Shown: positions 16,527-25,732 of the stretch, piece by piece
Layout of the letters: each line of letters starts with the position of its first letter
Numbering within the stretch: the first letter of the stretch is position 1
Origin: Bacteroidota bacterium
GTDB taxonomy: Bacteria > Bacteroidota > Bacteroidia > Bacteroidales > Prolixibacteraceae
Assembly: GCA_029265715.1 (NCBI GenBank)
Contig: JAJUGZ010000032.1
Coordinates: forward strand, 1-38,226
DNA length: 38,226 nucleotides
Direction: 5' to 3'
Notes under the pieces: generated by a model
Seen by the model: only the letters and a program-made list of their open reading frames with translations
What the model was told of the DNA's origin: nothing
Database searches by the model: none
Program-made: the position numbers and the translations under genes

Positions 16527-18467
16527 ATGAAGAATTCATTTTTGTATCTGTTTTTTATTGTTTTATTTCTGAATGTGGGTTTGCCTGGGGCACATTCGCA
16601 GGAAGAGGTTCGTGGAAACGGGCAAAACTATACCATGCATTTGGTAAGAAAAGGAGAAACCATTTTCTCGATCTGCAAAGCCTACCAGATCGAGCAGAAA
16701 GACCTGATTGCGGCTAATCCGGATCTGGTTTCCGGGTTGAAGTCGGGGACTACCCTGAAAATCCCGGCCCATTCGTCGGCGGTAAAACCACAGGTGCAGA
16801 AGATTGTTCGGGAACCCGTCGAGTTTTATTATCACAAAATAAAGCGAAAACAAACACTGGCAGAGGTAGCCGGTTTGTACCATGTGAGCGAAGCCGAACT
16901 CCTGAAGTTTAATCCGGAAACAGCAGTCGAAATGAATGTTGGTTCTATATTGAAGATCCCGGTTTATAAACAACAGGCGGCCGAAGAGCCTGCCGAACGT
17001 GCGGAAAAGGAGAACCAGGCTCCTACGACCATCCCAGTTGCCGGGGTTCCGGGGAAATTTTTATCGCATCAGGTGGTGAGTGGCGAAACGATGTTTGGCA
17101 TCGCAAAAAAATATCAGGTTACCCAGGAAGAGTTGCTTTCGTATAATCCATTGCTGAGTGCCGGATTGAAAACCGGCATGGTTTTGCGCATTCCCGACAC
17201 CTCAGCCGGGTTTGAAAATACAACCCCGGTTCTTCAGGACGAGAATCATAAAACAAAGAGACCTGAGGGGGCGGGCAAGTGTGCCCCTGATAAGAATAAT
17301 CGGCTGACTCATTACCAGGTTGGCTTGTTGCTTCCGTTATACCTGAAAGAAAATAAACGTCTGAATAGCGGAAGTCTTTCCGAACCTGGCGTTTCGGCCA
17401 ACGAAAATAGCGGATTGGCAGATACATTGTTGATTCGCAAAGTCCGGTCGATTTACCCTAAATCAGAAAATTTCCTTCAGTTTTATGAAGGTGTTCTACT
17501 TGCGGTGGATAGTTTGCAGCAGCTTGGGATGAATGTGACCTTGCATGTATTCGATTCGGGCGAGGATTTAAGTACCGTCAACCGGTTGATTGCAAACGAA
17601 AGTTTGAACGACCTGGATTTGATTATCGGTCCGGTCTTCCCGGAAATGCAGAAACCGGTTGCCGACTTTGCTGCCAAAAACCACATCCCGTTTGTTTCTC
17701 CGCTGGCAGCAACCGGGAATCTGGAGAATACTAATTCGTGGTACTTTAAAGTAAACCCCGGGAAAGACTATTTATTAGCCCAAACAGCCAACTATGTCGG
17801 GAGTGAATTTGTCGGGGAAAATTTTATTATTTTGAAGAATGGCAGCTACGCCAACTCTCCGGAAGCTAAATTAGTTGAATTGTGCCGTTCAAAACTGGCC
17901 GGACGCAATGGCTTGTTTCATGAATACAACTTAGAAGCAGGAGGAAGATCGGACTTGGAGAGCCTGATGCGCACTGATAAGACAAATGTTTTTGTCATTC
18001 CGTCGGAGTCTGAAGCTCAGGTTAGTGTGGCCGTGACAACGCTGAATGGTTTGGCCGAAAAGTATAGTGTGGTGTTGGTCGGTTTGTCGGGCTACCAGCG
18101 CTTTAAAAGTATTCAGGTAGAAAATTATCATAAGCTGAACATGCAGGTGCTTTCACCTTATTATGCCGATTATAACAGCCCGCTGACCAATCGGGTCGTT
18201 TCGAAATACCGTGCCAGCTTTTTTGCGGAGCCAAGCCAGTTTAGTTTTCAGGGATACGACATTGCCTATTATTTTCTGAGTGCCTTGTATAACTTTGGTC
18301 GTGATTTTTCCGGATGTTTGCTAACTTACCAGCTTGAACAAACACAATTGGCCTTCCATTTCAGGAGAACGGGAGAGATGGGCGGGTTTATTAATCAGGG
18401 ACTTTTTGTGGTAAATTATACTCCTGATTTTGATGTCGCGAAACTGAAAGTCGTTGGTGGAGAATGA
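16527..18467 (+). CDS. LysM repeats fused to a type 1 periplasmic-binding domain
   Basis: A 646-residue exported protein with a signal peptide (MKNSFLYLFFIVLFLNVGLPGAHS). Three LysM modules follow at about 37-80 (HLVRKGETIFSICKAY), 101-145 (YHKIKRKQTLAEVAGLY) and 181-223 (HQVVSGETMFGIAKKY), each ending in LKIP or LRIP. LysM binds GlcNAc in peptidoglycan. From about residue 268 the protein has the two-lobed ligand-binding fold (YQVGLLLPLYL, LIIGPVFPEMQKPVADFAAKN, PFVSPLAATGN) seen in amino acid-binding proteins and LpoA-type activators. The frame opens earlier, at 16389 inside the preceding gene, but the ATG at 16527 gives the signal peptide. A wall-bound sensor or synthase activator is plausible and unproven. 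Confidence 0.9.
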   Translation: MKNSFLYLFFIVLFLNVGLPGAHSQEEVRGNGQNYTMHLVRKGETIFSICKAYQIEQKDLIAANPDLVSGLKSGTTLKIPAHSSAVKPQVQKIVREPVEFYYHKIKRKQTLAEVAGLYHVSEAELLKFNPETAVEMNVGSILKIPVYKQQAAEEPAERAEKENQAPTTIPVAGVPGKFLSHQVVSGETMFGIAKKYQVTQEELLSYNPLLSAGLKTGMVLRIPDTSAGFENTTPVLQDENHKTKRPEGAGKCAPDKNNRLTHYQVGLLLPLYLKENKRLNSGSLSEPGVSANENSGLADTLLIRKVRSIYPKSENFLQFYEGVLLAVDSLQQLGMNVTLHVFDSGEDLSTVNRLIANESLNDLDLIIGPVFPEMQKPVADFAAKNHIPFVSPLAATGNLENTNSWYFKVNPGKDYLLAQTANYVGSEFVGENFIILKNGSYANSPEAKLVELCRSKLAGRNGLFHEYNLEAGGRSDLESLMRTDKTNVFVIPSESEAQVSVAVTTLNGLAEKYSVVLVGLSGYQRFKSIQVENYHKLNMQVLSPYYADYNSPLTNRVVSKYRASFFAEPSQFSFQGYDIAYYFLSALYNFGRDFSGCLLTYQLEQTQLAFHFRRTGEMGGFINQGLFVVNYTPDFDVAKLKVVGGE

Positions 18468-18589
18468 AGCCGGTTTGACTTTTCCGGGAGGGCTGAAATT
18501 TTGATTACCCCGACTTGGGCGGTCGTTACTTGTTAAACAAATAACAATGACCAGTGTTTCATTGGTAATGTGTTTATAAGCCAATTACC

Positions 18590-19876
18590 ATGAAACGAAA
18601 TGCTTCGCTCAATTTTATCCTGTTATTTCTGACGTTTTTAATGGGTTCCTGCCAGACAGAAACCAAAACCTCGATAGTCCCGGATGTGGATAATGCCGGG
18701 TTAAAGCTTCCGGAAGGATTTTCAGCCCTCATTTATGCCGATACGATTGGTCATGCCCGCCATATTGCAATAAATAGCAACGGCGATGTGTATATCGCGC
18801 TGAACCGGGTGAAAAACAATGGCGGACTGGCTTGTCTCCGGGATACAAACGGAGATGGGCGAGCCGATGAAATTAGTTACCACGGGCAATACGAAGGTAC
18901 AGGTGTCGATCTGTACAACGGGTATGTTTATTTTGGCGCCGACACGTTAGTTGTTCGGTACAAACTGACCGATGGAGCATTGGAACCAGACAGCTATGCC
19001 GAAATAATTGTCCGGGGTTTCACCGTCGAAAGTCAGCATGCCTCCAAACCATTCACGTTCGATCAGGAGGGGAATATGTACGTAAATGTCGGCGCTCCGT
19101 CGAATGCCTGTCAGGTGCAGGACCGTACGAAAGGCTCTCCGGGGATGGACCCTTGCCCGCTTCTGGATCAGCATGGAGGTATCTGGCGTTTTAAAGCCGA
19201 TGTTCCCGGGCAAGACCAGATGAAAGATGGGTATCGTTATGCAACCGGCATTCGGAATGCGGTTGCGCTCGATTGGAATAAAACAGCGAATAAATTATAT
19301 GCCTTGCAGCACGGTCGCGACCAATTGTCGCAGTTTTATCCGGATTTGTATTCGGAACAACAAAGCGCTGAGTTGCCTGCCGAAGAGTTTTTGTTGGTCG
19401 AGGATGGTTCGGACTTTGGTTGGCCCTATTGCTATTATGATGGGCAGCAAAACAAAAAGGTGCTGGCCCCCGAGTATGGCGGCGATGGTCGGGAAACAGG
19501 ACGGTGTTCGGCCAAAGATGATCCGATTATGGCATTTCCGGCTCATTTGGCCCCCAATGATTTACTGTTTTACACCGGGACCATGTTTCCGGAGAGATAC
19601 CGGAACGGGGCATTTATTGCATTTCATGGTTCGTGGAACCGGGCTCCGGAGCCACAGGAAGGGTATTATGTGGTTTTTGTTCCATTTTCCGGGGAAATTC
19701 CATCAGGCAACTGGGAAATATTTGCATCGGGTTTTGCAGGTACTGATGTTATTAAGAGTCCGCGCGACGCCCAATACCGGCCATGTGGTTTGGCTATGGG
19801 CCCCGATGGTTCGTTGTATGTGACCGATGATGTAAAAGGTCGTATCTGGCGTATTTTTTATTCAGGAAAAGCATAA
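18590..19876 (+). CDS. PQQ-dependent sugar dehydrogenase-like (sorbosone dehydrogenase family) lipoprotein
   Basis: A 428-residue lipoprotein with lipobox MGSC (Cys21). It has the six-bladed beta-propeller of soluble PQQ glucose/sorbosone dehydrogenases. GFSALIYADTIGHARHIAIN opens the fold, followed by GTGVDLYNGYVYFG, GIRNAVALDWN (the conserved GxRN segment), DFGWPYCYY and YVTDDVKGRIWRI. Family members oxidise sugars or aldoses using pyrroloquinoline quinone outside the cytoplasm. The gene is 13 nt upstream of a cytochrome c lipoprotein, the natural electron acceptor. No pqq biosynthesis genes are visible, so the cofactor would be imported or made elsewhere. A short inverted repeat (TGGTAAT/ATTACCA) lies just before the ATG. 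The substrate is unknown. Confidence 0.88.
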   Translation: MKRNASLNFILLFLTFLMGSCQTETKTSIVPDVDNAGLKLPEGFSALIYADTIGHARHIAINSNGDVYIALNRVKNNGGLACLRDTNGDGRADEISYHGQYEGTGVDLYNGYVYFGADTLVVRYKLTDGALEPDSYAEIIVRGFTVESQHASKPFTFDQEGNMYVNVGAPSNACQVQDRTKGSPGMDPCPLLDQHGGIWRFKADVPGQDQMKDGYRYATGIRNAVALDWNKTANKLYALQHGRDQLSQFYPDLYSEQQSAELPAEEFLLVEDGSDFGWPYCYYDGQQNKKVLAPEYGGDGRETGRCSAKDDPIMAFPAHLAPNDLLFYTGTMFPERYRNGAFIAFHGSWNRAPEPQEGYYVVFVPFSGEIPSGNWEIFASGFAGTDVIKSPRDAQYRPCGLAMGPDGSLYVTDDVKGRIWRIFYSGKA

Positions 19877-19889
19877 AACAGCAATCGAT

Positions 19890-20360
19890 ATGAATTTGCT
19901 CAAATACCTAATTCCCGTTCTTATTGTTCTGATCACTTTTTCATGTTCTGACAAATCCGGTGAAAAAAAACCGGAAGCTGTAAGTTCCGATCAGTTGGCT
20001 AATCAGATCGAAAAAAGTCTTCCGGGTAACGGGGCTGGTCAGGCTCATCCGGGGAAAGCCGTGTATGACCAGTATTGCATGGCTTGCCATCAGGCTGATG
20101 GGTCGGGCGTTCCCGGCATGCATCCGCCACTTTCTGCAGGAAGCTGGGCTAACAAGGGTAAAAAAGAAATTATCGGGATTGTGTTGAATGGGTTGAGTGG
20201 CAAAATTGAAGTTGACGGTGAAATTTATAACAACCTGATGCCTTCGCACGCTCATCTGACCGATCGGCAAATTGCCGATGTGTTGTCGTATATCCGTAGC
20301 CATTTTGGCAACCAGGCCGATGCCATAACAGCCGACGAGGTTAAGCACGAACGAAAATAA
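19890..20360 (+). CDS. Mono-heme cytochrome c lipoprotein
   Basis: A 156-residue lipoprotein: the signal peptide ends in ITFSC (Cys19), then a low-complexity linker precedes the class I cytochrome c domain. The heme site is C63-M-A-C66-H67, and Met117 in NLMPSH is the likely sixth ligand. The GVPGMHPPL segment between them is typical of small periplasmic cytochromes partnered with dehydrogenases. It is 13 nt downstream of the PQQ-type dehydrogenase gene, so a direct electron path from that enzyme to the respiratory chain is likely. The partner oxidase is not in the window. Confidence 0.92.
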   Translation: MNLLKYLIPVLIVLITFSCSDKSGEKKPEAVSSDQLANQIEKSLPGNGAGQAHPGKAVYDQYCMACHQADGSGVPGMHPPLSAGSWANKGKKEIIGIVLNGLSGKIEVDGEIYNNLMPSHAHLTDRQIADVLSYIRSHFGNQADAITADEVKHERK

Positions 20361-20460
20361 CCGGTTTTACCAATGTTTGCACACGGGTAGGTTTTTCGTC
20401 GATTTTTTAGCAACTTCAAATTGGTTTTGTAAGGCAAAGGTTTTTTCTAAAACAAACGGG

Positions 20461-21069
20461 GTGATCCAACCAAATGAACTGACGGGAATAATTCTGGCCG
20501 GAGGAAAGAGCTTGCGTATGGGGACTGATAAAGCTCGTTTAACGGTCGGCGGAGAAACGTTGCTCGAACGCGCGTTTCGTCTCGTATCACCTTTTTGTTC
20601 TGAAGTTATTATTAGCGGTTCGCCCGAAAGTTATCAGGTTGCCGGCTGCCGGGTTGTTCCGGATATTTTCCCGGAGAAAGGTCCCATGGGGGGGATTTAT
20701 TCTTGTTTACTTGCCTCTAACACATCTTGGAATCTGGTTTTGAGTGTCGATGCGCCTTTCGTTTCGACAGAATTTCTGCAGTTTATGGTTTCGGCGGCAA
20801 TTTCTGCTGAAGCTGTGGTCCCGGTTCACGGCGGAAAAATTGAGCCATTAGTTGGTCTTTATCGCCAGTCGCTTGTTGCGAAAATGGGAAAGTCGCTCCA
20901 GACAAACCACTTAAAGATGATGCACTTTCTGAGCAAGATCGATACCTTGTTCCTTGATTGTCAGGCTTGGGTTGACCGTTATCCGTGCTTGTTTGGTAAT
21001 TTAAATACACCTGAAGATCTTCATGCTATTCTGTCGGGGAAAAGCTGGAATATTGAGACGGATCGATAA
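20461..21069 (+). CDS. mobA: Molybdenum cofactor guanylyltransferase
   Basis: MobA joins GMP to molybdopterin to form the bis-MGD cofactor. The signature LAGGKSLRMGTDKA lies at the N-terminus; its glycine loop binds GTP and the Lys contacts phosphate. VVPDIFPEKGPMGGI and VLSVDAPFVS follow, the latter the metal-binding region. The protein has 202 residues when read from GTG 20461. The first ATG in frame falls inside the signature (MGTDKA), so a non-ATG start is required; GTG 20461 is the best choice and TTG 20377 is an alternative. It follows the cytochrome c gene by about 100 nt. No Mo-enzyme gene is seen in the window. Confidence 0.88.
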   Translation: MIQPNELTGIILAGGKSLRMGTDKARLTVGGETLLERAFRLVSPFCSEVIISGSPESYQVAGCRVVPDIFPEKGPMGGIYSCLLASNTSWNLVLSVDAPFVSTEFLQFMVSAAISAEAVVPVHGGKIEPLVGLYRQSLVAKMGKSLQTNHLKMMHFLSKIDTLFLDCQAWVDRYPCLFGNLNTPEDLHAILSGKSWNIETDR

Positions 21070-21169
21070 AAATTGAAATTAGATCGTTGGTTATTACCGT
21101 ATTTTTATTGGTATTTCTAATTTCACAAGGATTAACATCTGTACTCAATAATTAATCAACTGTCTGAAA

Positions 21170-22594
21170 ATGATCACCTTTTTTATTTCTATTTTAGCCT
21201 TAATCCTCGGGTATTTATTTTATTCCAAAATCATTGAACGCATTGCCGGGATAAATCCCGATAAGCCAACTCCGGCATTTCAATTGAACGATGGTGTTGA
21301 TTACATCCCCATGCCATGGTGGCGGGTCTTTTTGATCCAGTTTTTAAATATTGCCGGCCTGGGGCCCATTTTTGGTGCGGTTGCCGGGGCGATGTGGGGG
21401 CCGGTAGCTTTTTTATGGATTGTGCTGGGGTCGATATTTGCCGGCGCTGTGCATGATTATCTCTCCGGGATGTTGTCGATTAAACACAATGGGTTGAGTA
21501 TTACTGAAATCGTAGGCATCTATATGGGGCGCGAGGTTAAACAGTTTATGCGCGGTTTTACCGTTGTCCTGATGGTAATTGTAGGGGCTGTGTTTATTAT
21601 GGGACCTGCCAAAATTTTAGCCGGACTGACTCCTGATTATTTGTCGATGACTTTTTGGGTGTGGGTGGTTTTTATCTATTACGTGCTGGCGACCATGCTC
21701 CCCATCGATAAAATTATCGGGCGCATTTATCCTGTTTTTGGGTTTGCTTTGTTTTTTATGGCCTTTGGGTTAATCATTGCGTTGTTTGCAAAGGGATATC
21801 AGATCCCCGAAATGGATTTGACCAATTATCATCTCGACGGAGATAAGTTCCCGGTTTTCCCGATGTTGTTTATAACAATTGCCTGTGGTGCTATCTCTGG
21901 TTTTCATGCGACCCAGTCGCCATTGATGGCCCGGTGTATTACCAACGAACGATATGGCAGGCGCGTTTTTTATGGTGCGATGATTTCTGAGGGGGTTGTC
22001 GCTTTAATTTGGGCTGCCATTGGTATGAGTTTTTACGGCGGAGTGGGCGCATTGAACGAAGTAATGACCGAACATCAGGGAAATGCAGCTTATATTGTCA
22101 ACGAAATTTCAAATTCGTTGCTTGGCAAGTTAGGCGGTGCGCTGGCCTTGTTGGGCGTGGTTGCTGCGCCAATCACATCAGGAGATACAGCTTTTCGTAG
22201 CGCTCGTTTGATTGTGGCAGATTTTCTGAATTATAAACAGGGACCAATTAAAAACAGGCTGTTCGTGAGTATTCCGCTATTCGCAATCGGGTTCTTACTT
22301 ACGCGGATTGACTTCAGCATCATTTGGCGCTACTTCGCCTGGTCGAATCAAACTCTGGCCATGATCGTTTTGTGGACAATTACAGTTTATCTTCTTCAGG
22401 AACGAAATTTTTATTGGGTTACGCTCGTTCCAGCGGTATTTATGACTGCCGTGACTGCCACGTATTTGCTGTTCGCTCCTGAAGGTTTTTCGCTCGCTAA
22501 ACCAGTTTCGTACTCCATTGGCGCTGGATTATCGGTTGTTTCGCTCGTGTTGTTTTTCTATTATGCCAGGCGATACAGAAGCAAGCCCAACTAA
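21170..22594 (+). CDS. cstA: Carbon starvation CstA family protein
   Basis: An integral membrane protein of 474 residues with many hydrophobic segments. It has the family's early motifs, including PMPWWRVFLIQFLNIAGLGPIFG (around residues 47-70), the conserved region GAVHDYLSGMLSIKHNG, and GFHATQSPLMARC in the middle. It is much shorter than the roughly 700-residue E. coli CstA, as is usual for the short Bacteroidota form. CstA and its relatives import pyruvate or peptides under carbon limitation. It stands 100 nt after mobA and 28 nt before a Tat-exported oxidoreductase gene, so co-transcription with the latter is likely. The substrate is not defined by the sequence. Confidence 0.92.
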   Translation: MITFFISILALILGYLFYSKIIERIAGINPDKPTPAFQLNDGVDYIPMPWWRVFLIQFLNIAGLGPIFGAVAGAMWGPVAFLWIVLGSIFAGAVHDYLSGMLSIKHNGLSITEIVGIYMGREVKQFMRGFTVVLMVIVGAVFIMGPAKILAGLTPDYLSMTFWVWVVFIYYVLATMLPIDKIIGRIYPVFGFALFFMAFGLIIALFAKGYQIPEMDLTNYHLDGDKFPVFPMLFITIACGAISGFHATQSPLMARCITNERYGRRVFYGAMISEGVVALIWAAIGMSFYGGVGALNEVMTEHQGNAAYIVNEISNSLLGKLGGALALLGVVAAPITSGDTAFRSARLIVADFLNYKQGPIKNRLFVSIPLFAIGFLLTRIDFSIIWRYFAWSNQTLAMIVLWTITVYLLQERNFYWVTLVPAVFMTAVTATYLLFAPEGFSLAKPVSYSIGAGLSVVSLVLFFYYARRYRSKPN

Positions 22595-22622
22595 TAAATT
22601 TTAACCTAATTAAACCAACTAG

Positions 22623-25600
22623 ATGAAACGAAGAGATTTTATAAGGACTTCTGCATTGAGCACAGCTTTCGTCGCCGGTTCGGGTCTGTGGTCGATCAGG
22701 CAGGTTCGTGCAGGGAATTTAGATGATTTACGTTATGTCTGGCAGTCTGCACGTGATGTCCCCGTAGCTTATGATGTTGATGTGGTTGTAGTTGGCGGAT
22801 CAACTGCTGCTGTGTCGGCAGCCACCAGCGCTGCAAAATTAGGCGCAAAAGTTTTTCTGGTCGCACAGGAGCCATACCTGGGCGAGGATATCTGCGGAAC
22901 TTATCGGTTGTGGCCCGAACCTTTATCTGCTCAGTCGGTGTTGGGCCAGAAAATATTTGGCGAAGGCTTGCCAACACCAATGCATGTAAAACGGACGCTT
23001 GATCGGGAATTGATTGAATACAATATCTCGTTTTTGTATTCAGGGTTTGTGACTGATGTGGTAACCGACGATGCCGGGAATCTGGGCGGTGTGGTTATAG
23101 CCAATCGCTCCGGGCGACAAGTGGTGTTAGCCAAAACGATCATCGATGCGACGCCCCGGGCTATGGTTGCCCGAATGACCTCAGCTAAATTTTCAGGGAC
23201 AAAAACCGGTAAGCGGAACTTTGAATTCACGGTTGTCGGAAATTCACCCAAAACCGGAGAACGCATCAACGCGGTGGAGAAGCTTCCAGAGCCAATTAAA
23301 GTTGGTGAAAAGTCGTATACAGCGCTTCGTTATTCGCTAAGGATCGATATGCCCGATAATTCCTGGGTATCGTATGCCAGGGCCGAGCAGGTCGCCCGTG
23401 ATTTGACGTGGGATGCCGATCAGGTTGAGTCGGCTGATTTATTGTTTGAGGTACCTTCGGATTTTTGTAAAGGAGAGATACGTGTGGAAGATGTGTCTGT
23501 CTCTCCTGAAAGTGTTCCGGTTCAGGTGTTTCAGCCATACAACGTTCCATATTTGTTTGTGTTGAGCGGATCGGCCGATGTTTCGCGCGAACTGGCTGCA
23601 TTTTTGCTGAAGCCGGCTTATTTAATTGCTTCGGGCGAAAAGGTAGGGGCTGAGGCCGAACGGATTGCCCAAAAGCGGGGAGCTTTGAAAAATCTGAAAA
23701 TTGCAGGGAAGCCGATTTTGACCGAAAAATCAGGGAATGTGGGTGAATTACTGAGCGGTATCAGGCCTTCGGCGGTGTTTGGTTTCGTTCATTCAGAAGA
23801 GACTTCGTTGCCGGTTTTGGCCCGCCATGATGTTATTGTGATGGGAGGAGGAACGGCTGGAGCTCCGGCGGCTTTAAGTGCGGCGCAGCATGGAGCCTCA
23901 ACTTTGGTGATTGATTACATGCACGGGTTGGGCGGTGTAGGAACTTTAGGCATGATTGGCCGTTATTATCATGGCTACCGACACGGTTTTACCAACGAAG
24001 TAGATAAAGGCGTCCGGGCTTTGGGTGGCGACGATAATCCCCGGCAAAAGCAGCGCCTTGATGAATGGGTTTTTGACTGGAAAACCGAATGGTTCAGACG
24101 GGAAATACACAAGGCAGGCGGAGAAATCTGGTTTGGGGTAATCGGAATTGGTGCCTACACCGAGAATAACCAGGTTATCGGAGTGGTCGTTGCGACTCCG
24201 ATGGGAAGGGGTGTGATTTTGGGGCATACGGTGATCGATTCATCCGGAAGCGCCGACATCGCTATTGCAGCAGGGGCAGCCTATTCGTATACCGATGCTT
24301 TGTCGGTGGCTGTTCAGGGTGCCGGCTTACCTTCCAAAAAACCTGATGATTTTTACAATAATACCGATTGGACGTTTACCGACGATACTGACCTGGTGGA
24401 TGTGTGGATGACGTTTGTGGTCGGCAAGGAGAAATTTAAAGATCAGTTTGATATTGGCAAGTTGCCGCAAACCCGTGAGAGGAGGCGTATGGTGGGTGAT
24501 TTTACCATTTCGGTGCTTGATGTTTATAATGGGCGGACCTATCCGGATACTATTTCAATTCACGAAAGTGCTTTTGATACGCATGGTTTCACCATCGATC
24601 CTTTTTTTGCCTTGAAGCCACCCAAAGGCAGCGGGATCGACGTGAAAGCTTATGTGCCCTTTCGGGCTTTGTTGCCGAAAGGGCTGGAAGGCATTATTGT
24701 AACCGGCTTGGGGGTTAGTGCGCATCGCGATGCCATGCCGGTCATCCGTATGCAGCCTTGCCTGCAAAACCAAGGGTATGCGGTTGGTTGGGCTGCAGCG
24801 ATGGCCTCGGAGAACAATCAGATGATCCGATATATTGATTTGAAGAAACTTCAGCAAGAGCTTGTTCTGATTGAAAACCTGACCGGGTCTGTTCTGACAG
24901 ATGTCGATAATTATCCGCCATCGGATGAGAGCATCAGGCTGGCCGCTTTACAGGTAGTTAATGATCTGAATGGATTGGAAACTGTTTTGTGGAATAAAGA
25001 TAAAGGGATTTCGGAGGTGGCCCGGTGTTATCAAAATGATCCGGATGCTGCTCATAAATTGGTTTATGCCCGGATTCTCGGAATGCTCGACGATCCGACT
25101 GGCTGGACAACATTGTTTCAGGCGGTTTCTGATCTGGAGAGGTGGGACGAGGGCTGGAATTACCGAGGAATGGGGCAGTTTGGCATGAGCATGAGCTATG
25201 TCGATAGTTTAGTTATTGCGCTTGGAAAAACCAGAAGGCAAGAGGCGCTTCCGGCAATTGTCCGAATGGCAAAAATGCTGACCCCGGAAAGTGAGTTTTC
25301 GCATTTCAGGGCCGTTGCGCAGGCTTTTGAAAGTTTGTTGAACCACGAAGCGGCCCAAATCCTTTTTGAGATGCTTCAAATGCCCGGGATGACTGGTCAT
25401 GCGTTGACTGATATTAAACAAGCCCTCGAAGAAACTCCGGCTAGCAGTGAAGACACCAGTCTTCGGAACTCATCGTTGAAAGAGCTGTTTTTGGGACGCG
25501 CTTTGTTTAAATGTGGCGATTATAATGGTTTGGGAAAGCAAATCCTTCAGAATTATTCAAACGACTTGCGTGGCCATTATGCCCGTCATGCCAGCGGTGT

Positions 25601-25646
25601 TTTGCAAATGTTCCAAAATGCTAGTGTCCCGGATGTGAACTTATAG
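22623..25646 (+). CDS. Large Tat-exported FAD-dependent oxidoreductase with two Rossmann motifs
   Basis: A 1007-residue protein. The N-terminus (MKRRDFIRTSALSTAFVAG) is a twin-arginine signal, so it folds with its cofactor before export to the periplasm. Two FAD-type dinucleotide motifs are visible: VVVVGGSTAAVSAATSAAK at about 54-72 and VIVMGGGTAGAPAALSAAQ at about 403-421, the latter followed by GLGGVGTLGMIGRYYHG. The first lacks the third glycine (GGSTAA), so its FAD site may have decayed. The last 200 residues are alpha-helical, with repeat-like segments (ALGKTRRQEALPAIVRMAK) resembling HEAT repeats. Family members are annotated as FAD-dependent or xanthan-lyase-linked oxidoreductases. 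The substrate is unknown. The gene follows cstA by 28 nt. Confidence 0.85.
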   Translation: MKRRDFIRTSALSTAFVAGSGLWSIRQVRAGNLDDLRYVWQSARDVPVAYDVDVVVVGGSTAAVSAATSAAKLGAKVFLVAQEPYLGEDICGTYRLWPEPLSAQSVLGQKIFGEGLPTPMHVKRTLDRELIEYNISFLYSGFVTDVVTDDAGNLGGVVIANRSGRQVVLAKTIIDATPRAMVARMTSAKFSGTKTGKRNFEFTVVGNSPKTGERINAVEKLPEPIKVGEKSYTALRYSLRIDMPDNSWVSYARAEQVARDLTWDADQVESADLLFEVPSDFCKGEIRVEDVSVSPESVPVQVFQPYNVPYLFVLSGSADVSRELAAFLLKPAYLIASGEKVGAEAERIAQKRGALKNLKIAGKPILTEKSGNVGELLSGIRPSAVFGFVHSEETSLPVLARHDVIVMGGGTAGAPAALSAAQHGASTLVIDYMHGLGGVGTLGMIGRYYHGYRHGFTNEVDKGVRALGGDDNPRQKQRLDEWVFDWKTEWFRREIHKAGGEIWFGVIGIGAYTENNQVIGVVVATPMGRGVILGHTVIDSSGSADIAIAAGAAYSYTDALSVAVQGAGLPSKKPDDFYNNTDWTFTDDTDLVDVWMTFVVGKEKFKDQFDIGKLPQTRERRRMVGDFTISVLDVYNGRTYPDTISIHESAFDTHGFTIDPFFALKPPKGSGIDVKAYVPFRALLPKGLEGIIVTGLGVSAHRDAMPVIRMQPCLQNQGYAVGWAAAMASENNQMIRYIDLKKLQQELVLIENLTGSVLTDVDNYPPSDESIRLAALQVVNDLNGLETVLWNKDKGISEVARCYQNDPDAAHKLVYARILGMLDDPTGWTTLFQAVSDLERWDEGWNYRGMGQFGMSMSYVDSLVIALGKTRRQEALPAIVRMAKMLTPESEFSHFRAVAQAFESLLNHEAAQILFEMLQMPGMTGHALTDIKQALEETPASSEDTSLRNSSLKELFLGRALFKCGDYNGLGKQILQNYSNDLRGHYARHASGVLQMFQNASVPDVNL

Positions 25647-25666
25647 AAATAATCTGCTAAAAATGG

Positions 25667-25697
25667 AAACAGCCAAAGATTTTTTCTTTGGCTGTTT
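25667..25697. terminator. Bidirectional terminator between the FAD oxidoreductase and rho
   Basis: AAACAGCCAAAGA (25667-25679) pairs perfectly with TCTTTGGCTGTTT (25685-25697), followed by further T residues. It separates two converging genes. Confidence 0.88.
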
Positions 25698-25732
25698 TTT
25701 TAGTTGAATCGGATCTCAAGCAAGTGTTTTTA

